Source: Stercorarius parasiticus (lineage: Eukaryota; Chordata; Aves; Charadriiformes; Stercorariidae). Taken from it: a DNA stretch of 64,000 bases. The translations under genes and the position numbers were made by a program. Below the pieces are notes generated by a model. It was not told the origin of the DNA and did no database searches. It saw nothing but the letters and a program-made list of their open reading frames with translations. Below are positions 1-12,400 of the stretch, one piece after another. The stretch lies in the NCBI GenBank assembly GCA_013396915.1, contig VWZL01000194.1, positions 498,092-562,091 on the forward strand. The letters are read 5' to 3'. The first letter of the stretch is position 1; each line of letters opens with the position of its first letter.

Positions 1-150
1 CCTGGGCTGGGTCACTGCTCTTCCCTTACGCTGGAGCCCACAGCAGGGTACAGCATTGCTGGTCCCACTGCCCTGCACCCCAGGACAGGAAGAGCGGACA
101 CCTCCTGGGCGCTGCTCCCAGCCCTAATACCTGTTCTCCTCCCTGTGCAG

Positions 151-339
151 TCCTCCAGAATAGATGACCAGCGCTGTGCACCACCAGACTCCATTCCCCG
201 TGGCCCTACGATGCCAGACGAAGACTTTTTCAGCCTCATCCAGCGCGTCCAGGCCAAACGCATGGACGAGCAGCGAGTAGATTTGGCCTCAGCCCAGGAG
301 GAGGCAGCAGAGGAGCAGCAGAAGCCTGGTTCCAGCTAA
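151..339 (+). CDS. GPSM1: GPSM1 (AGS3), last coding exon, with a C-terminal GoLoco motif
   Basis: This is the 3'-terminal coding exon of G-protein signalling modulator 1. The full protein has N-terminal TPR repeats and C-terminal GoLoco (GPR) motifs that bind GDP-bound G-alpha-i/o and block nucleotide exchange; it acts in receptor-independent G-protein signalling and spindle orientation. The exon starts after an acceptor ending ctgtgcag at 143-150 and stops at TAA 337-339. It encodes about 62 residues. The stretch MPDEDFFSLIQRVQAKRMDE (about residues 21-40) followed by QRVDLA is a clean GoLoco motif with the conserved DEQR triad that contacts the nucleotide. The tail after it is Glu/Gln/Ala-rich. 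Upstream exons lie outside the window, so the gene is partial because of the window edge, not because it is broken. Identification is confident: the GoLoco sequence matches what I know of vertebrate GPSM1, and it sits next to DNLZ and CARD9 as in human. Confidence 0.93.
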   Translation, partial: SSRIDDQRCAPPDSIPRGPTMPDEDFFSLIQRVQAKRMDEQRVDLASAQEEAAEEQQKPGSS

Positions 340-2430
340 GAACTGGGGTTTGGTTTGGGGGGGTTGTTTTGGTTTCATTTTGTTTTTTAAGAAGAAAAAA
401 GCGTAGGTGGTTTCAAACCCAAGCACTCCTGCGCTACCACAGACTTCTCCCAGGAACTGCCCCTCCGCTGTGTCGCACCCGGCTGTGCTGCAGAGGCAGT
501 GTTACAGGAAGGCCCATGAGATGGGGGACGGTTTTTAAACAAGGGGTTTTCTTAGGACACATGGCCACTGTAACACTGGGCACAACACGAGGGAAGATGA
601 CTTTGGCAGCCCCTTTGCTTATCACCTAAAAATCCAGAACAGTCCAGGAACAGGAAAAATCCTGTCAGCCAAAGGAGAAGCCCAGAGTGGGTAATTAACT
701 CCAGCCTTGATGTCTTTTATTTCCACAACACTTTTAATTTAATGGGGGAAGGGAAGAGCACCTTTTCCATTTTGAAGTCCTCCCGTCTTGCCTGCCTGAC
801 GAGGTGACACAAATTCCTCTGGGTCCTTCCCTGGAACATCTTGCTCAGCTTTGTTCTTTCTACAGGAGGAAATGAGCCCAAATCAGAGGCTGCACCGGTC
901 CTTTCAAACCTCACCCCTGCCCCAGCTGCAGTCATGGTCCCACACACCCTAAAGTTTATTTTAGGTTTGCTGAGGACTCTGCAGTGAGCCCCGTGACACC
1001 CCCTCTGCTTCCCCAGCCGCAGTCCTGTGCAGAGCTGTACTGGGACCTCCTGAGCAGGAGCAAGGCCTTGCTCGTCCCGAGCTTTAGTGGAATTTGGTTA
1101 CCTCTAGAAAACAGCCGTGCAGCAAAGAGCAGCTTCAGCCTGGGACAACGCCTGAAAGGCAACTGCCAGCTGTGCAGCCTGACCTGCAGCCCTGAGACAC
1201 AGGGGCTTGTGCCTGGGAAGGGAGGAAGGAAATCTCTGCCCATCTGTTTCGGCACAACGTGGGCAACTCATCGCTTCCGGTGCCGCTGAGCCAGAAGTCT
1301 CTTGCAGGATTATCCTGTGTGCGGGTGAGTGTGCCCCGAGGCAGAAGCCTGCATTTGGCAATGACCTGCTTCCAGAGCCAGCAAAGTGTTCTGCCCACAG
1401 CTTGTCAGGAGAGCAAGCACAACCATCCCCTCCTCCCTTTTGTGTCCAATAGCCCTTGCCTCCCCTTGTTCCTCCGCAAATCAGTGCTGAGCTTCTCCCC
1501 GTTGCTGCGGGCCCCGGCAGAGCTGCTCTCGGCAAGGCCCTCTGGTTTTGCCCAATCTGTCTTCAACAAATGGAGCCTTATGAGAGCTGCACACTGGGGT
1601 GCTGGCTGGGAAGTCAGTTCCACCCCACACACAAGCGCAAGGGTCCACATTTACTTTCATTCCTTACCCTTTTGGAACAGCTGGAAAAGCAAGCCCAGGG
1701 AGGAGGGGAGCAGGCATCTAACTTCAGGAGGTGGAGTATTTTTAATCTGCTTGACCAGACAGGCTATCTTGGACTTCAGAAATTCCAGTAATGAGTTTTG
1801 CCAAAGCAGGTATGTTCCTGTAGAGAACAAATCAGCGCTTTCTATTTGACATGCATTTGACGGAAACATCTCCAACCAGCAGTAAGAGTTTTAGACCAGT
1901 GATGCTGCTCATCGGGCATTTAACCTGCCTGCACTGACCATGTGGAGGGGTAGCTGCATTTCACCTGCTACCAGGGAGCACTCACCTGCTATGCTGCTGC
2001 ATGGACGGCTCAGCCGAGGCTTGGCCTCCTCCCTGGGGCTGCCCAGGGCTCTGGAGAAGGGAGAGGAGACCTGCCCAGCCACCCATGTACCTACCCACCT
2101 TGCATTTTTAAAGAGGAGGAAAACATTGAAGATGAAGATGACTTGACCAGCTGCAGGCTCAGGCCTGTGCAGCTCTCAGCCAGGTGGTGAACTGGAATCT
2201 GACCGTTAAGCTTTCAGAGGTGTTAATTATTTGCCATATACTTGAATGTATGAGCTTATTTATTTTTTACATGTGCATTTGCTAATGTCATTTTAATGGG
2301 GACTTTCCAACCCACAGGTACTTTTTTTTCTAAAAAATAATCTGCCAAATGAATTAATATATTAGAAATGAATACAGCTCAAGGGGAAGGGGGGGTTGTG
2401 CTTAATAAATATTTGTGTCTAAGCTTCAGT
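340..2430 (+). other. GPSM1: GPSM1 3' UTR (inferred)
   Basis: Non-coding sequence downstream of the GPSM1 stop. It begins with a T/G-rich stretch and becomes AT-rich at 2215-2350, ending with an AATAAA at 2404-2409. I take that as the likely poly(A) signal. A second AATAAA lies at 3091-3096 and could support a longer isoform. No open frame in it shows recognisable protein features. The extent is inferred from the signals only. Confidence 0.55.
2404..2409 (+). terminator. GPSM1: Poly(A) signal AATAAA, probably GPSM1
   Basis: Canonical AATAAA about 2.07 kb after the GPSM1 stop, in an AT-rich stretch and followed by a G/T-rich segment. An alternative AATAAA is at 3091-3096. Which one is used cannot be decided from sequence alone. 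Confidence 0.5.
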
Positions 2431-5400
2431 GACAAAAATTCATTTCCATTATTTCTTGGCCAGCTTGCCTGCTTTGCTGACAGCAGAGCTAATGCTAGCC
2501 CTTTGGAATGGGGTTGGGGGTGGGTGGTGGGCTCTTGTGGCAGACACCGCCATGTGTAAGTGTTAAGAAAAGGGTGTATGCACTCCCCTATACATCCCTT
2601 TACATTAAGAGCACACAGGTCTCTTAGGCAGCAGCACCATCCCCAGCTCTGTCTGCCTTAAACGCACAGCATCGACCTGACTGTGCGGCTGTAGCAGGGG
2701 ACACAAAGCCCTGAGCATTCCCTGTCCAGAGCATTGTCCCAAGCCCCAAAGTCACCAGGACGACAGGGCAGGCGCAGCCCTGCAGTGCCTGAGAAAGGAC
2801 CGGCTCTTCTCAGTCGGTGTGAGCCCTCCTCTAGCTCCAGCTCAGCCCTGTCTCGGTGCCTTCTCGGCGCCTGGCCCAAAAGCTGTGTCTTGTTTCCCTG
2901 GTGGCAGCTACCAGAGGAAAAGGGCAGTGAGTGCTGTTCAAAGCCCTGGCATCAGCCCTTAGCAAAGACACTCACAAAGCAGCAGGCAGCAGCGCTAGCT
3001 CATTCCAACACAGCAGGCGTGAGCAGGCCCTTAGACTTCGCTAGAAAGTGGGCCTGAGAGTAGCAGATTTTGGATCCTAAGCTGTGTGAGAATAAAGCCA
3101 AGTCACAGCTGGTCTTCCCACGCCTGGCTAACTTGTGCTGGCCAGTCAAAGATCAAAGACTAATGAAGAGCCACCAGCTTGTTCTCATCAGGCATTCTCA
3201 TGCCTCTTGGTGCCTGGACACAAGAAGCTCTGTGTGACTTGGGGACAGAACCATGCCCCCAGGTATGCAAAGGATAGGGCCTTGGATTCCCAGGAAGAGG
3301 TGAAATCACTGTGAGTGTGTGAGGGGGTCTCACCTGTGGTCTCTCTCTGTCCTTAGCAGCTGGAGAAGGGAGCACATGCTGTCCAGGAAATGTTCTCTCG
3401 CTCGGGGCACCTACCAAACAGAAAAAGAGCCCCTGTGAGCAGGAGGGAATCGCCAGACCAACTCACAGCCTGCAACGGCTGCTGCTCCCCTGTACCCTGC
3501 AGCAGCAGAGACAGCAGTGTGCCAGTGTCCAAGGCCAGCCCTCCCGGCTCCCAAGGTGCCCAGGCCCACAGAGCTTCCTCTCACGTAGGGATGCACTCTC
3601 CGATGCTGACACCCGCCGGATAGACGCGGGATTGCCAGGGCCTGCGTAACACTAATGGACCTGCTTACTGTTTGGCATGGAGCGCTGCTGCAGCAGCTGT
3701 GAAGTGCAGAGTTGCTGCAAAGCAAGGTGCTGTCCCCGGTGCAGGGCTGGAGGTGACAAGGAACTCTACAAAACCAGCAGAAACACAAGACACTGCTCTC
3801 TCCCGCTCAGCTGTACCCGTGCCCTGAGAGGCACTCGGGAGGCAGGGCTGATGTCAGGCCCATGGGGCTTTTTGTATTGCTCATCTGCCAAGTCACGTCA
3901 GGGCTGAGTCTCCGCACTTACCTCACCCCTCCCCAGAGCCTCGTGCTGTTACTGCTCCAGCCATCATTGATCTTCATCTGGCCGGAGAGGCTCTCAGCCT
4001 GCAGGAGGGATACGCTGGCCTGGAGCACCCAGGCACTGTAAATTTCAGCCTGGAGTTGGACAGCTTTGGGCAGCTCTCCATAGCAATCTCCAGGGACCCC
4101 GCTAGGCCAGGACACAGCTGTGGGCTAAGTTAACTCCTGCACGGCTTTGCAGTAAGGCAGGCCCATCCCCGCACTGAATAGCCCAGCCCAGGGACACAGT
4201 GGCGACAGATGCGCACAGGGTTTTGAGCAGAGGGCTCACTGTGCCACGCTGCCCACTCTGCAGTAGGACCTGGAGGCCCAGAACCCACCTATGTTAGACC
4301 CTACGCAAGGAGCACAAATAAGCGGTGATTCATTTCACAGCCCCCTGTGCCCCTCCTCACTGCCTGCACTGATGCTATGAGAAAAGAAACATACCTGTCC
4401 AATGGCCACTTCAGTGCCGCAGGCAAATCCCCCGGAGAGGCTCCCAAGTGGCTCCTTGGTACAGCTGAGCCCTCCACAGCACATCCAGGCACGGTGGGGT
4501 TTAGAACTGCCCTCTCTGTGTAAGGCAGCAGGAAGCACAGCCCTGCACAGCACACACGACACATTCATGCACGTTGGTAGCAAAAAGCAGCAGGGGTTAT
4601 GTCAGGTGGGCCCAGCAAACGAGCCTCTGCACCCCAGCCTCCCTCTTGTTTGGGCCTGCGCAAAGGCCTGCCCTCAGCGAGTCCCATCACCACTCGCTTC
4701 CCAGCCCCTCAGGGCCCCCATCTCACCCACCTGCACCAAACATCGCTGCCTTCCTGCTGAGCACGGGCCAGAACACCAGTAACCCTGCAGCTGACAGGCG
4801 TGACCCATCAGAGTCCCACACCGGCCAGATTAACACTGGCATGTGGCTGCACTACAAGAGGAGGATTTGCTCAAAGAGGCAGAAAACAAGTGGCAAAGTA
4901 TTTGCCATTTTGCAGAAAAGCTCTCATGGGCCAGGATTCAGGAACAAGACCCCTCCCTTACCAGCCATAGTGAAATGCTTTAAGGAACATGCAGACAGCT
5001 TTATGTTTGCCACCCATCCTGCTTTGCCCCCACCTTGAAATTGCTACCGCTCCTCTGTGCCGCAAAGACTTACCCTGGTCGGCTGCACCTTCAGTGCTCT
5101 CTGCTCTGCTGCACCAGGCCTTCACGGCACCTTCTTCCCCGTCTTGCCACACCTCCAGTTCAGGAGAAAGGCTGCTTCTCTTCTTCCCACTCCTTTGTCT
5201 TTGGCTAAAACACAGTCTGCTGGGCTCCTCCTAGACAAAGCGTGCTCACCGCTGTCCTTTCCTTTTTCAAGAACAGACACACTTCCCTGTGACACATTTT
5301 TCAGGAAAAAAGCCCTTCAAAAGGGAGCACAAAATTCTTTTTCACCTGCAGAGCATCAGCAAAACCTTCCACATCATTACATGCAAATTCCCTCACATAA

Positions 5401-7609
5401 CTGCAACCCTCTACCCTTCCAGCTGAAAGCCCCACAATGTTTTCTCACGAGAAGCACCGATTTCCTGCACTGCTGGGTACTGCAGCCTCTGTGCTCCACA
5501 TCAGCGCCTCAGCTTGAGGATTTGCCCACCCCCTGTAATCTGCTGCCTCCTGTTCTGTCCATGATGTTGGCCTGAACCTTCAAAGCAGCAGCAAAAACCA
5601 CACCACCCTCCAGCCTCAGATCTGGGTGCTGCAGAGGCAGGCATGCTGTCCTGCATCTGGAGCACCTTGTGGCAGAGGACACTGGACTGAGGAAACACCA
5701 AGATGTATAAAAGCCAGCACGGACAGACTTTGCTACAGTTTTTACCGTAACGCAGCAAAAATTATCACCCCCTTTCTGTAGCTGGGGCACAGTAACAGGT
5801 AAGAAAGGTAAGGAAACAGTATAAAACAGTCAGGTTGTAAATGAACTGTTTCCAAGGCAACACAGATCCTGCAACAGCTGCTCTGTTCCACTCCATCAAA
5901 GGCATTAGCACAATGGAAGCAGAATGCTAATTTTCAGGTAAAGGGTAATAAAATAACCACTCTTCCAGCAGAGTGCTAATACGTGCCAGCAACTCACAAC
6001 AGGGCGAGCACACAACAATGCTCTGAGATGCAATTTCTTAATTAATAAATATGTGTATCACTCTAGCATCTAGTTGTTCCAGAGCTGTATTTCACTAGGA
6101 TCTGAACACACACAAGCCAGCTGACGGATGAAGTTCCTGCCCCTCAACACTTGTTTCATCACTCTGAACTTACATACCAACAGGAAAACATGACTGCTTT
6201 CCTGTCCCTCTGATCCATGCTTGCAACACGTATAAAATTACTATGAACACTTCAGATGAATACAGTAAACTCATTAATACTCATTAATACATGCAATCCC
6301 CTCCTTGAATACTCGGCTGATTAAGGACCGTATCGCCTGGACATGCTTGGCTGAAAGAACTGGGTTTGTTCAGGCCGGAGACACAAAGGCTAAGAGGGGT
6401 TTTACTGCTTTCTGTAGCTCGCTAATGAGAGCGTGGAGCATGGAGAGCCAGGCTCTCTTCAGAAGCGCACAGTGCTTGGAAAGCAGGTAATGGGTGCAAG
6501 GTGGAACACAGCAAATTTCAGTTCGGTGTTGTTTTTTTTTCACTATGGGATTGGTCAAATACCAGAACAAAGGTCCAAAGAGGTGGCATCTCCATCCTCA
6601 GAGATACTCAAGACAAGACCTCCATGCAGCTCCTCTGAACAAGAGGGTTGAACTAAAAACCTCCACAGGTCTCTTCCAACCTGAATTATTCTTTGATTGC
6701 AAATTTAAAACCATAAGAAAGCAGATACTTCACTGGATTTCAGGCTAATGGACCTCAAGAGAAGTTAAGCTTTCATGCAGGCAGAGGAAGTAAGCCCTGA
6801 CAAAGTGCAATATGATCACCTCACTGCCTGATTCATCACTACCTGTTATATGCTGGTAAATACCTACATTTTTAATTTATTGAATTAAATTTTCTTCTAA
6901 CTGATCTTAACATGCAGCAGTAGCATTAACAAGCACCTCAATATCTGTCAAGTGACCCCAAGACAACTTTCTAGGTGCCCTACTTATCTCCAACATGCCT
7001 CACAAATGCTAGTTTTGCCTGCACGCCCATCCTCCCCCTCACCAGCGAGGAAGTTGCACAACCCCAATGCCGGGAGCTGCTTGCTGACGCATCTGATGCT
7101 CCCACAGGGCAGCTCACGCCATAACCCACACAGACAGAGGACTTTCAGCCCTGATGGAAGGGGCACAGAAGCGAAACTCTGGAAGATGGCAAGGGAGAGA
7201 AAAAAGCAGCATGTGACTGCAATAAGAGGTAGTGATGTGACCCTTCTGCAAACTCACAGAGGGTTGGGGCACACCTCAGGTGGTATCAATTGCTGCTCTG
7301 CCACAGGACACACCTACACCAGCCCTGGAACCCACTGCTGCTGTGCTACACCTGGGCCAGGAGACATCGTTAAAACCTCCAGCTGCAGCTGCACCTCCCT
7401 ATGCCAAAGCACACGGACAAAGAACTACTGGCTCCCCTCTCAGCAGAAAGCAAAGCTCCTGACGTTGACGAAATACCAAGACTTGCCTAAAATTCAGCAA
7501 AACAAGTACCAGGAAAAATATCGACGCTCCATCTCTAAAAGCATTAGCTTGATCAAAGGCAAAATTACGCAAGACAAAGACACACAACAGAGAAAGACCA
7601 ATGCCCGAG
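2431..7609. other. Intergenic sequence, no supported gene
   Basis: About 5.2 kb between the presumed GPSM1 3' end and the DNLZ 3' end. Several open frames of 80-230 codons exist here on both strands, but none has recognisable domains or convincing exon structure. The only element I recognise is an old CR1 LINE 3' fragment at about 6561-6697. A direct duplication of ACTCATTAAT occurs near 6269-6290. Confidence 0.6.
6561..6697 (+). mobile_element. Degraded CR1 LINE, 3'-end fragment
   Basis: The segment reads like the last ~140 bp of a CR1 retrotransposon. It contains AGAGGTGG..ATCTCCATCC, AGATACTCAAGAC, GGGTTGAACTA, CCTCCACAGGTCTCTTCCAACC and a terminal ATTATTCTTTGATT. The same block can be read in the younger CR1 copy at about 33853-34017. 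It has many substitutions and small deletions, so it is an old 5'-truncated insertion. The upstream boundary is approximate. Confidence 0.75.
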
Positions 7610-7615
7610 TTTATT
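7610..7615 (-). terminator. DNLZ: Poly(A) signal AATAAA for DNLZ
   Basis: On the minus strand an AATAAA (TTTATT on the plus strand) lies 83 nt beyond the DNLZ stop codon. This gives a very short 3' UTR. Confidence 0.65.
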
Positions 7616-7697
7616 TAACAGAGAAATTTCCCATTGAAATCAGGGAATAAACGTTAAGAGTCTCTTGCCATCAGCAGAATGACACAAATCCCACTCG

Positions 7698-9122
7698 TCA
7701 GGTCTGTCCCTTGCCGCCAGTCTCTGGGGGCGCTTCCCCGCTCTCTCCCTCCGTGAGCTGACCTTGAGACCCGGTATCTCCCGAGCTTTCCAGAAGCAGT
7801 TCCAAGGCTTCCTCACCAGCCACACGTCTCACCTTCTCCCCTTTGGCTGCCAGGATTTCCTCGATATTCCTTAACAGTGATTTGAAAACCAACAGTGACA
7901 CCACAGCAAAGGCCGGACCTAAGAATCAAGCGCAGGCTCGCTCCCTCACGCTTTGCTCCCAGAATTAACACTAGACAGCGAATCACACACGAGCATTACC
8001 ACAGTATTTCTCCATAAAGAGTCTGGGAAGCAGATAAACCCACCCAAACCTTCTGGGACTATTTTCATCCATTAGCATCAATGACTTAGCAATTACCGCT
8101 AAACAGAAATTTTTAAAGGTATCTCGGGGAGTTAGAAATCAGATGGGTCTGCACGTTTGAAATGCTTGGGGAGGGGAACCTAGCAGTGATGTGGTAAAGC
8201 CTGAGGGAGCACAGAAGCTGGCACCAACAAGGATGCCTGTGCGTCACACAGCTTTACAGCGTTTATTTGAATCTTGGGTAGCAATGGTCAAGTTACAGGC
8301 AATTCTAAAGCTTTGTGTGCTTTAAGAAAGTGGACAAAACAGAATTACACCCAGCAAACGCTCTGGTTTTCTCTGAACGTCATTTTCAAAGCATCAAAGA
8401 AGTAACGCATGGGCGCAGGAGGATGCCGCTGGGGCTCAGCGGCGAGCGCTGCCGCACACCCACCTCTTCCCCTCCAGATCCGAGAACCAGCCCAGGTTGT
8501 CGGCCATGACGTGGTGGCTGCCGCAGCCGGGACATGTCACAATCACCACCCCCTTATGGTAGGCTGCCTTGGAAATGGTTTTTGCTGACCGGGTCTGGCA
8601 GACCTACAGAGCAAACAAAACGGATTTTATGATCGCGGCAACTGCAGCTTCTCTATTTTTTAAAAGAAAAAAAACATTTTATTTACCCGATTAAAAGGTT
8701 TCTTTCCCCCTCCCTCCCTCACCTCTGTCTACTGCACTCGCGTTACGATGCCGTGTAGCTTCGCACTAACGGGCGTACGGTCCGGACCCCGGCGGAGGCC
8801 CGTCCGCACAGGGGCCTTATCTCTGGGAAGCGCCGCTCCCCTCAGCCCAGCGCCGCCGCGGCCCTCCCTCGCCGCCCCGCCATCGCCCCCCGGCGCCCAC
8901 CTTGCAGGTGTACACCAGGCGGTAGTGCGCGGCCGGCGGCTGCCCCGGGGCGGCGGCGGTGCAGAGCGGGCGGCGGGGCGGCGGGCACCGNGGAAGCCCG
9001 GGGCCGGTAACCGGGCCGCGCCCCCGGCCCTTCGGTCGATAGGACCGGCCGCCTCCTCCCTGCACAGACCGAGGGTTTTCTGGCGCCCTGCAGGAGCAGG
9101 GCCTCCCCCTCCGCAGGGGCAT
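7698..9122 (-). CDS. DNLZ: DNLZ (HEP), DNL-type zinc finger mitochondrial Hsp70 escort protein
   Basis: Three coding exons: 8901-9122, 8464-8603 and 7698-7869. They join in phase to 177 aa, close to the human length. DNLZ is a mitochondrial matrix zinc-ribbon protein that keeps the Hsp70 HSPA9 soluble and active. Two zinc pairs are visible: C73-x-x-C76, split by the exon 1/2 junction, and C98-PG-C101. They are followed by the DNL tripeptide at 109-111 and [16 protein letters not shown]. The C-terminal tail is acidic and Gly/Glu-rich. Splice sites are canonical (ctctgtag acceptor for exon 2, donors gtgggc and gtgggt). Exons 2-3 are certain. Exon 1 is weaker: it contains an undetermined base at 8991 in very GC-rich sequence, the residues before HYRLVYTCK are not clearly conserved, and the ATG at 9120-9122 was chosen because it gives the family length. 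An assembly join at the N could make the N-terminus wrong. Confidence 0.85.
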
Positions 9123-9130
9123 CGCACCAG
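8720..9130 (-). promoter_or_regulatory. DNLZ: CpG-rich island over DNLZ exon 1
   Basis: Very GC- and CpG-rich sequence around DNLZ exon 1 with runs of CGG/CCG, and one N at 8991. It marks the DNLZ 5' end and promoter, between the CARD9 poly(A) signal at 9224 and DNLZ intron 1. Confidence 0.55.
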
Positions 9131-9223
9131 GGACCTGCCTTAAGAGAAGCTCAGCTTGGGCCTTGTCGGGCAGGGAGCGAGCGCTGCACACAGAGCCCCG
9201 GGGCGTTGGGCCCTTAAATCCTG

Positions 9224-9229
9224 TTTATT
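9224..9229 (-). terminator. CARD9: Poly(A) signal AATAAA for CARD9
   Basis: Minus-strand AATAAA (plus TTTATT) 185 nt past the CARD9 stop and only about 100 bp upstream of the proposed DNLZ start codon. CARD9's 3' end therefore appears to abut or overlap the DNLZ promoter region. Confidence 0.6.
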
Positions 9230-9413
9230 TCCTTTCTGCACTGCGCGCCTCTCACATCACTGCATTTCTGAGAGAGATGGATGAGGGCACAACAGCCCCA
9301 TTACAAACGTTAACTTCCGATAAATGTTTGTTTAGACAGATTTTACAATCTAAGTAGTCCATTAAGAGAGAAACACGGCACAGCAGCCCCCAGACCAGGC
9401 TGGTGTTCCCCTC

Positions 9414-12400
9414 TCAGGAGCCTTCGGTGTCGGTGTTGTCACTGCCGGTGGTGTTCTCCCAGTCGGCCTCGTGGTGTCGGTCCTTCGGTACCCTCCGCAT
9501 GGCTCTTTTTCTGAAAAGAAGACTAGATGTTTCATTTTTGGAAGACATTTTCTGCAAACAAGTGGCATTTGAACACTTTGGGGAGTTCAGTGGGGAGGGT
9601 CAGTATGTTATCGATCCACTTCGTGTTTAACTCAAGGTGACGGTTTACTCACACCCCCAACAAAGCTGAGACTGGAAGCAAGCACAGGGTAAAGAGAATT
9701 GATCTAAACCGATGAAGACATTCTTAGATTTCTTGGAAGTGTGGTGTATTGTTGATGCTCCAGTTGAAGATGCCAGAAAATACTACCCAAAGTCCTTTCT
9801 TTAATGAAAATAGTATTGTCAACAATCAGAATAACAGTTTACAGTGCCATTAGGAGCACTTCTATCTAATGCTAGAACTAAGGTCCCTGTTTTACAAGGT
9901 TTTCATCAGTCTTGTGCTCCATAAAGGCAGTGATCAGTGAAGACACCAGGCATTTGGAAAACAGGCCTTCAAACAAGAGCATGTGAGGAGGACAGAGGGT
10001 GGAAATCTCCCATTCACAGCTGTGGGAGCTTGGTCTTGAATGTCAGCGGTACGTCAGTCAAAACACACTGAAGGTCACACAGATTTCACTTGCATGGGAG
10101 AAATCTATCAAATTTATTAAACTAGCAATTCTTCAGAGCACCCTCCACTCCCTGTTGTGGAACGATCTGCGTGGTCCAGAGCAAATGCCATCATTGCTAT
10201 CTTGGCTACTGCTGGTACTAAAGCAGGAGTCTCAACCAGTTCAGCTACAAGCGTGAGCCTCTGAAGATAAGATCTGTAATGAATTTATGCCCTCCATGAA
10301 TCAAGCTTGGGGACAGGGAATGTCCAGGAAAGAGGAAATATATACAACAAGCTAACCAGTTAAGTCACACGGGTATGTCTAAATTAGTCCTGCTTACTAA
10401 AGTCCTGACCTTCGGTAACGCTCAAAGCAGTCCTTCATCCTCCTCCGCTCCTTTTCTGCTAGTTCCTCGTTGGCTAAGCCACATTCCTTGAACTGGAAAA
10501 AAATCCAAACAAATACAAACTGGATTCCTCTGAAGATCAGATCAATGTTAGCACCAGAGCAAACCCGCTCTGCAAAGGAGGCGGGTTTTGAGGCCGATGT
10601 ACTGCATCTGGCCTCTGCAGAGTAAAAGGCTGCAGACCACCCAAATAAGCGTGGTCATTTCTCCTCTCAGACTTGTTCGTGCAATGAATCATTTTACATT
10701 TAAATGAAGGAGAAAAAAAATGGGAACCTATGCCTTAGATGACCAGAACAGCTGTTTACTATCAAAACCTTCCTCCAGGAAAGCAGTCCACAGCTAGCTT
10801 CCTGCGTCTGCTCAGGCCTGCACAGCAAAGTACAGCATGTTCATTTCTGGGCTGTCCACTATTGCGTGTGCAGGACGGTAGTACGTCTGTTTCGCATAGT
10901 TTTACCACCTGTATTCTCTCCTATTTGTAAATCTGGGATTCTGTTTCCTGTACCAACAGTAATACTGCAGACAGTTAAACTGGAAAACATCCATACCTAG
11001 AGACGAAGGTTGGAAAGTAGAAAAAGTTTCCAGGCACAGATGGGAGAAATAACCACTGTAAGTGTTCTGCTGTTCGGAGCTTACCCTTTTTGGAGGGTGA
11101 ATTTTGCACAAAGTGCTCAGATTTTGGAAAAGCAGTAGCTGCTTACATGCTTCTCAAACCTGGTATTAAAGGTTACAAAGCGCAGTCATAGTAAAGAAGA
11201 GCCCACAGAGATTCTCTTACACCGGGTGACTTTGGAGGCAGACTGCTCTCTTGAGGGCTAAATTGCTCGTTTTGTCCTTCAGGGCAATCTTCTAAGAGAA
11301 GGAAAAAAATCACAGCTTTAGTCATAGTTGCCATTGCGAAGTAACTTCTCCCCACCAGTTTGTTAAACAGCAATAGCTGTCACAAAACAGCTGCCCAACA
11401 CTACACAGAGCCAACAGCAGAACTGAAACCAAGCCTCCAAACATTCAGGATTCAGTCCTGTGATCAATGCGTGAGTCACTTCCCATTTTACTTGAACCCT
11501 GAATCTTGCTTAGGATGATGGAGCTCCCCACCAGGCTCAGAAAGATACAGCAGCTTTTTAGTTTCTGCTTATGCAGGAGCGAAACGAACATTTGCAAAGC
11601 AGCACCTCTGCTTAGCGTCGTTAAAAAAAAAATAAACCATGTTAGATGTCACCATGAGAAATCATGTTAATCATACTTAGCTTGTGTGAAAAATCTCCCA
11701 GCTCAATGAATGAAAAGATCATTTAGATCTTCTAGGAGATCAAACCAGAAAACTACTTCTGCTGTGATAGTTTCCTTCCTTTCTCAGCAGGTTTTGGAAG
11801 AGAATTTCAAGTTCTTAGAGGAGCCTATTAATTCCTTTCCACACTGCTGAATCATTTCCACTGGGGATGCCACAGAAACAGAACCAGTGACAGCGTTAAC
11901 TACATAGTTCTGCTCTTGTGAAAATAGCCTGCAACAGAAAAGGGAAGAGGGGAGGGAAAAATCCCTGGCGAAAGCCACGTGGTCCAGCTGAAGTGGAAGG
12001 ATGTTCGTTCCGTTCTCAGCTCTGACATAAGTGCAAGAGGTGGCGGGGGGGAAAGGCACCAGGAGCTATTTCTCAAAGGCACCAGGTGGTTTTTCCCGGA
12101 CAAACTCAGTAGACAGATTGCCTAAAAAAGACTCGAGGTCCTAGCATGGTCTAATGATACCACTTTTCCCAAGTCATTCAGCTATATGAAAGACCCTTTC
12201 AGAGACCATATAGTAAAAAGAAAGCATGTGGAGCTTTTTCTCTCAAAAAAGCTTTACAAGCATTCACTGTTCCCAGCATCTGGGGACACGTTCTCCTTTT
12301 TATAGGTGAGAAGGATGGTGGTATGTCAGAATGCCTTGATTTATGGGTACCTATTCTGAGTCATCTCAAGGAGGTCTTACTCAGAATGCCAAGCACACCT

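Noticed and set aside
1259..1849. 196-codon open frame in the GPSM1 3' UTR
   Set aside because: No domain or conserved motif; overlapping frames on both strands are equally open here, as expected by chance in GC-rich UTR.
5057..5575. 172-codon open frame on the plus strand
   Set aside because: Pro/Leu/Cys-rich without features; begins at an arbitrary start in non-coding sequence and shows no splice or conservation clue.
6952..7650. 232-codon open frame on the plus strand
   Set aside because: It has no recognisable domain, low-complexity His/Pro/Ser/Thr composition, and overlaps the DNLZ 3' UTR signal. It appears to be a chance frame in intergenic DNA.
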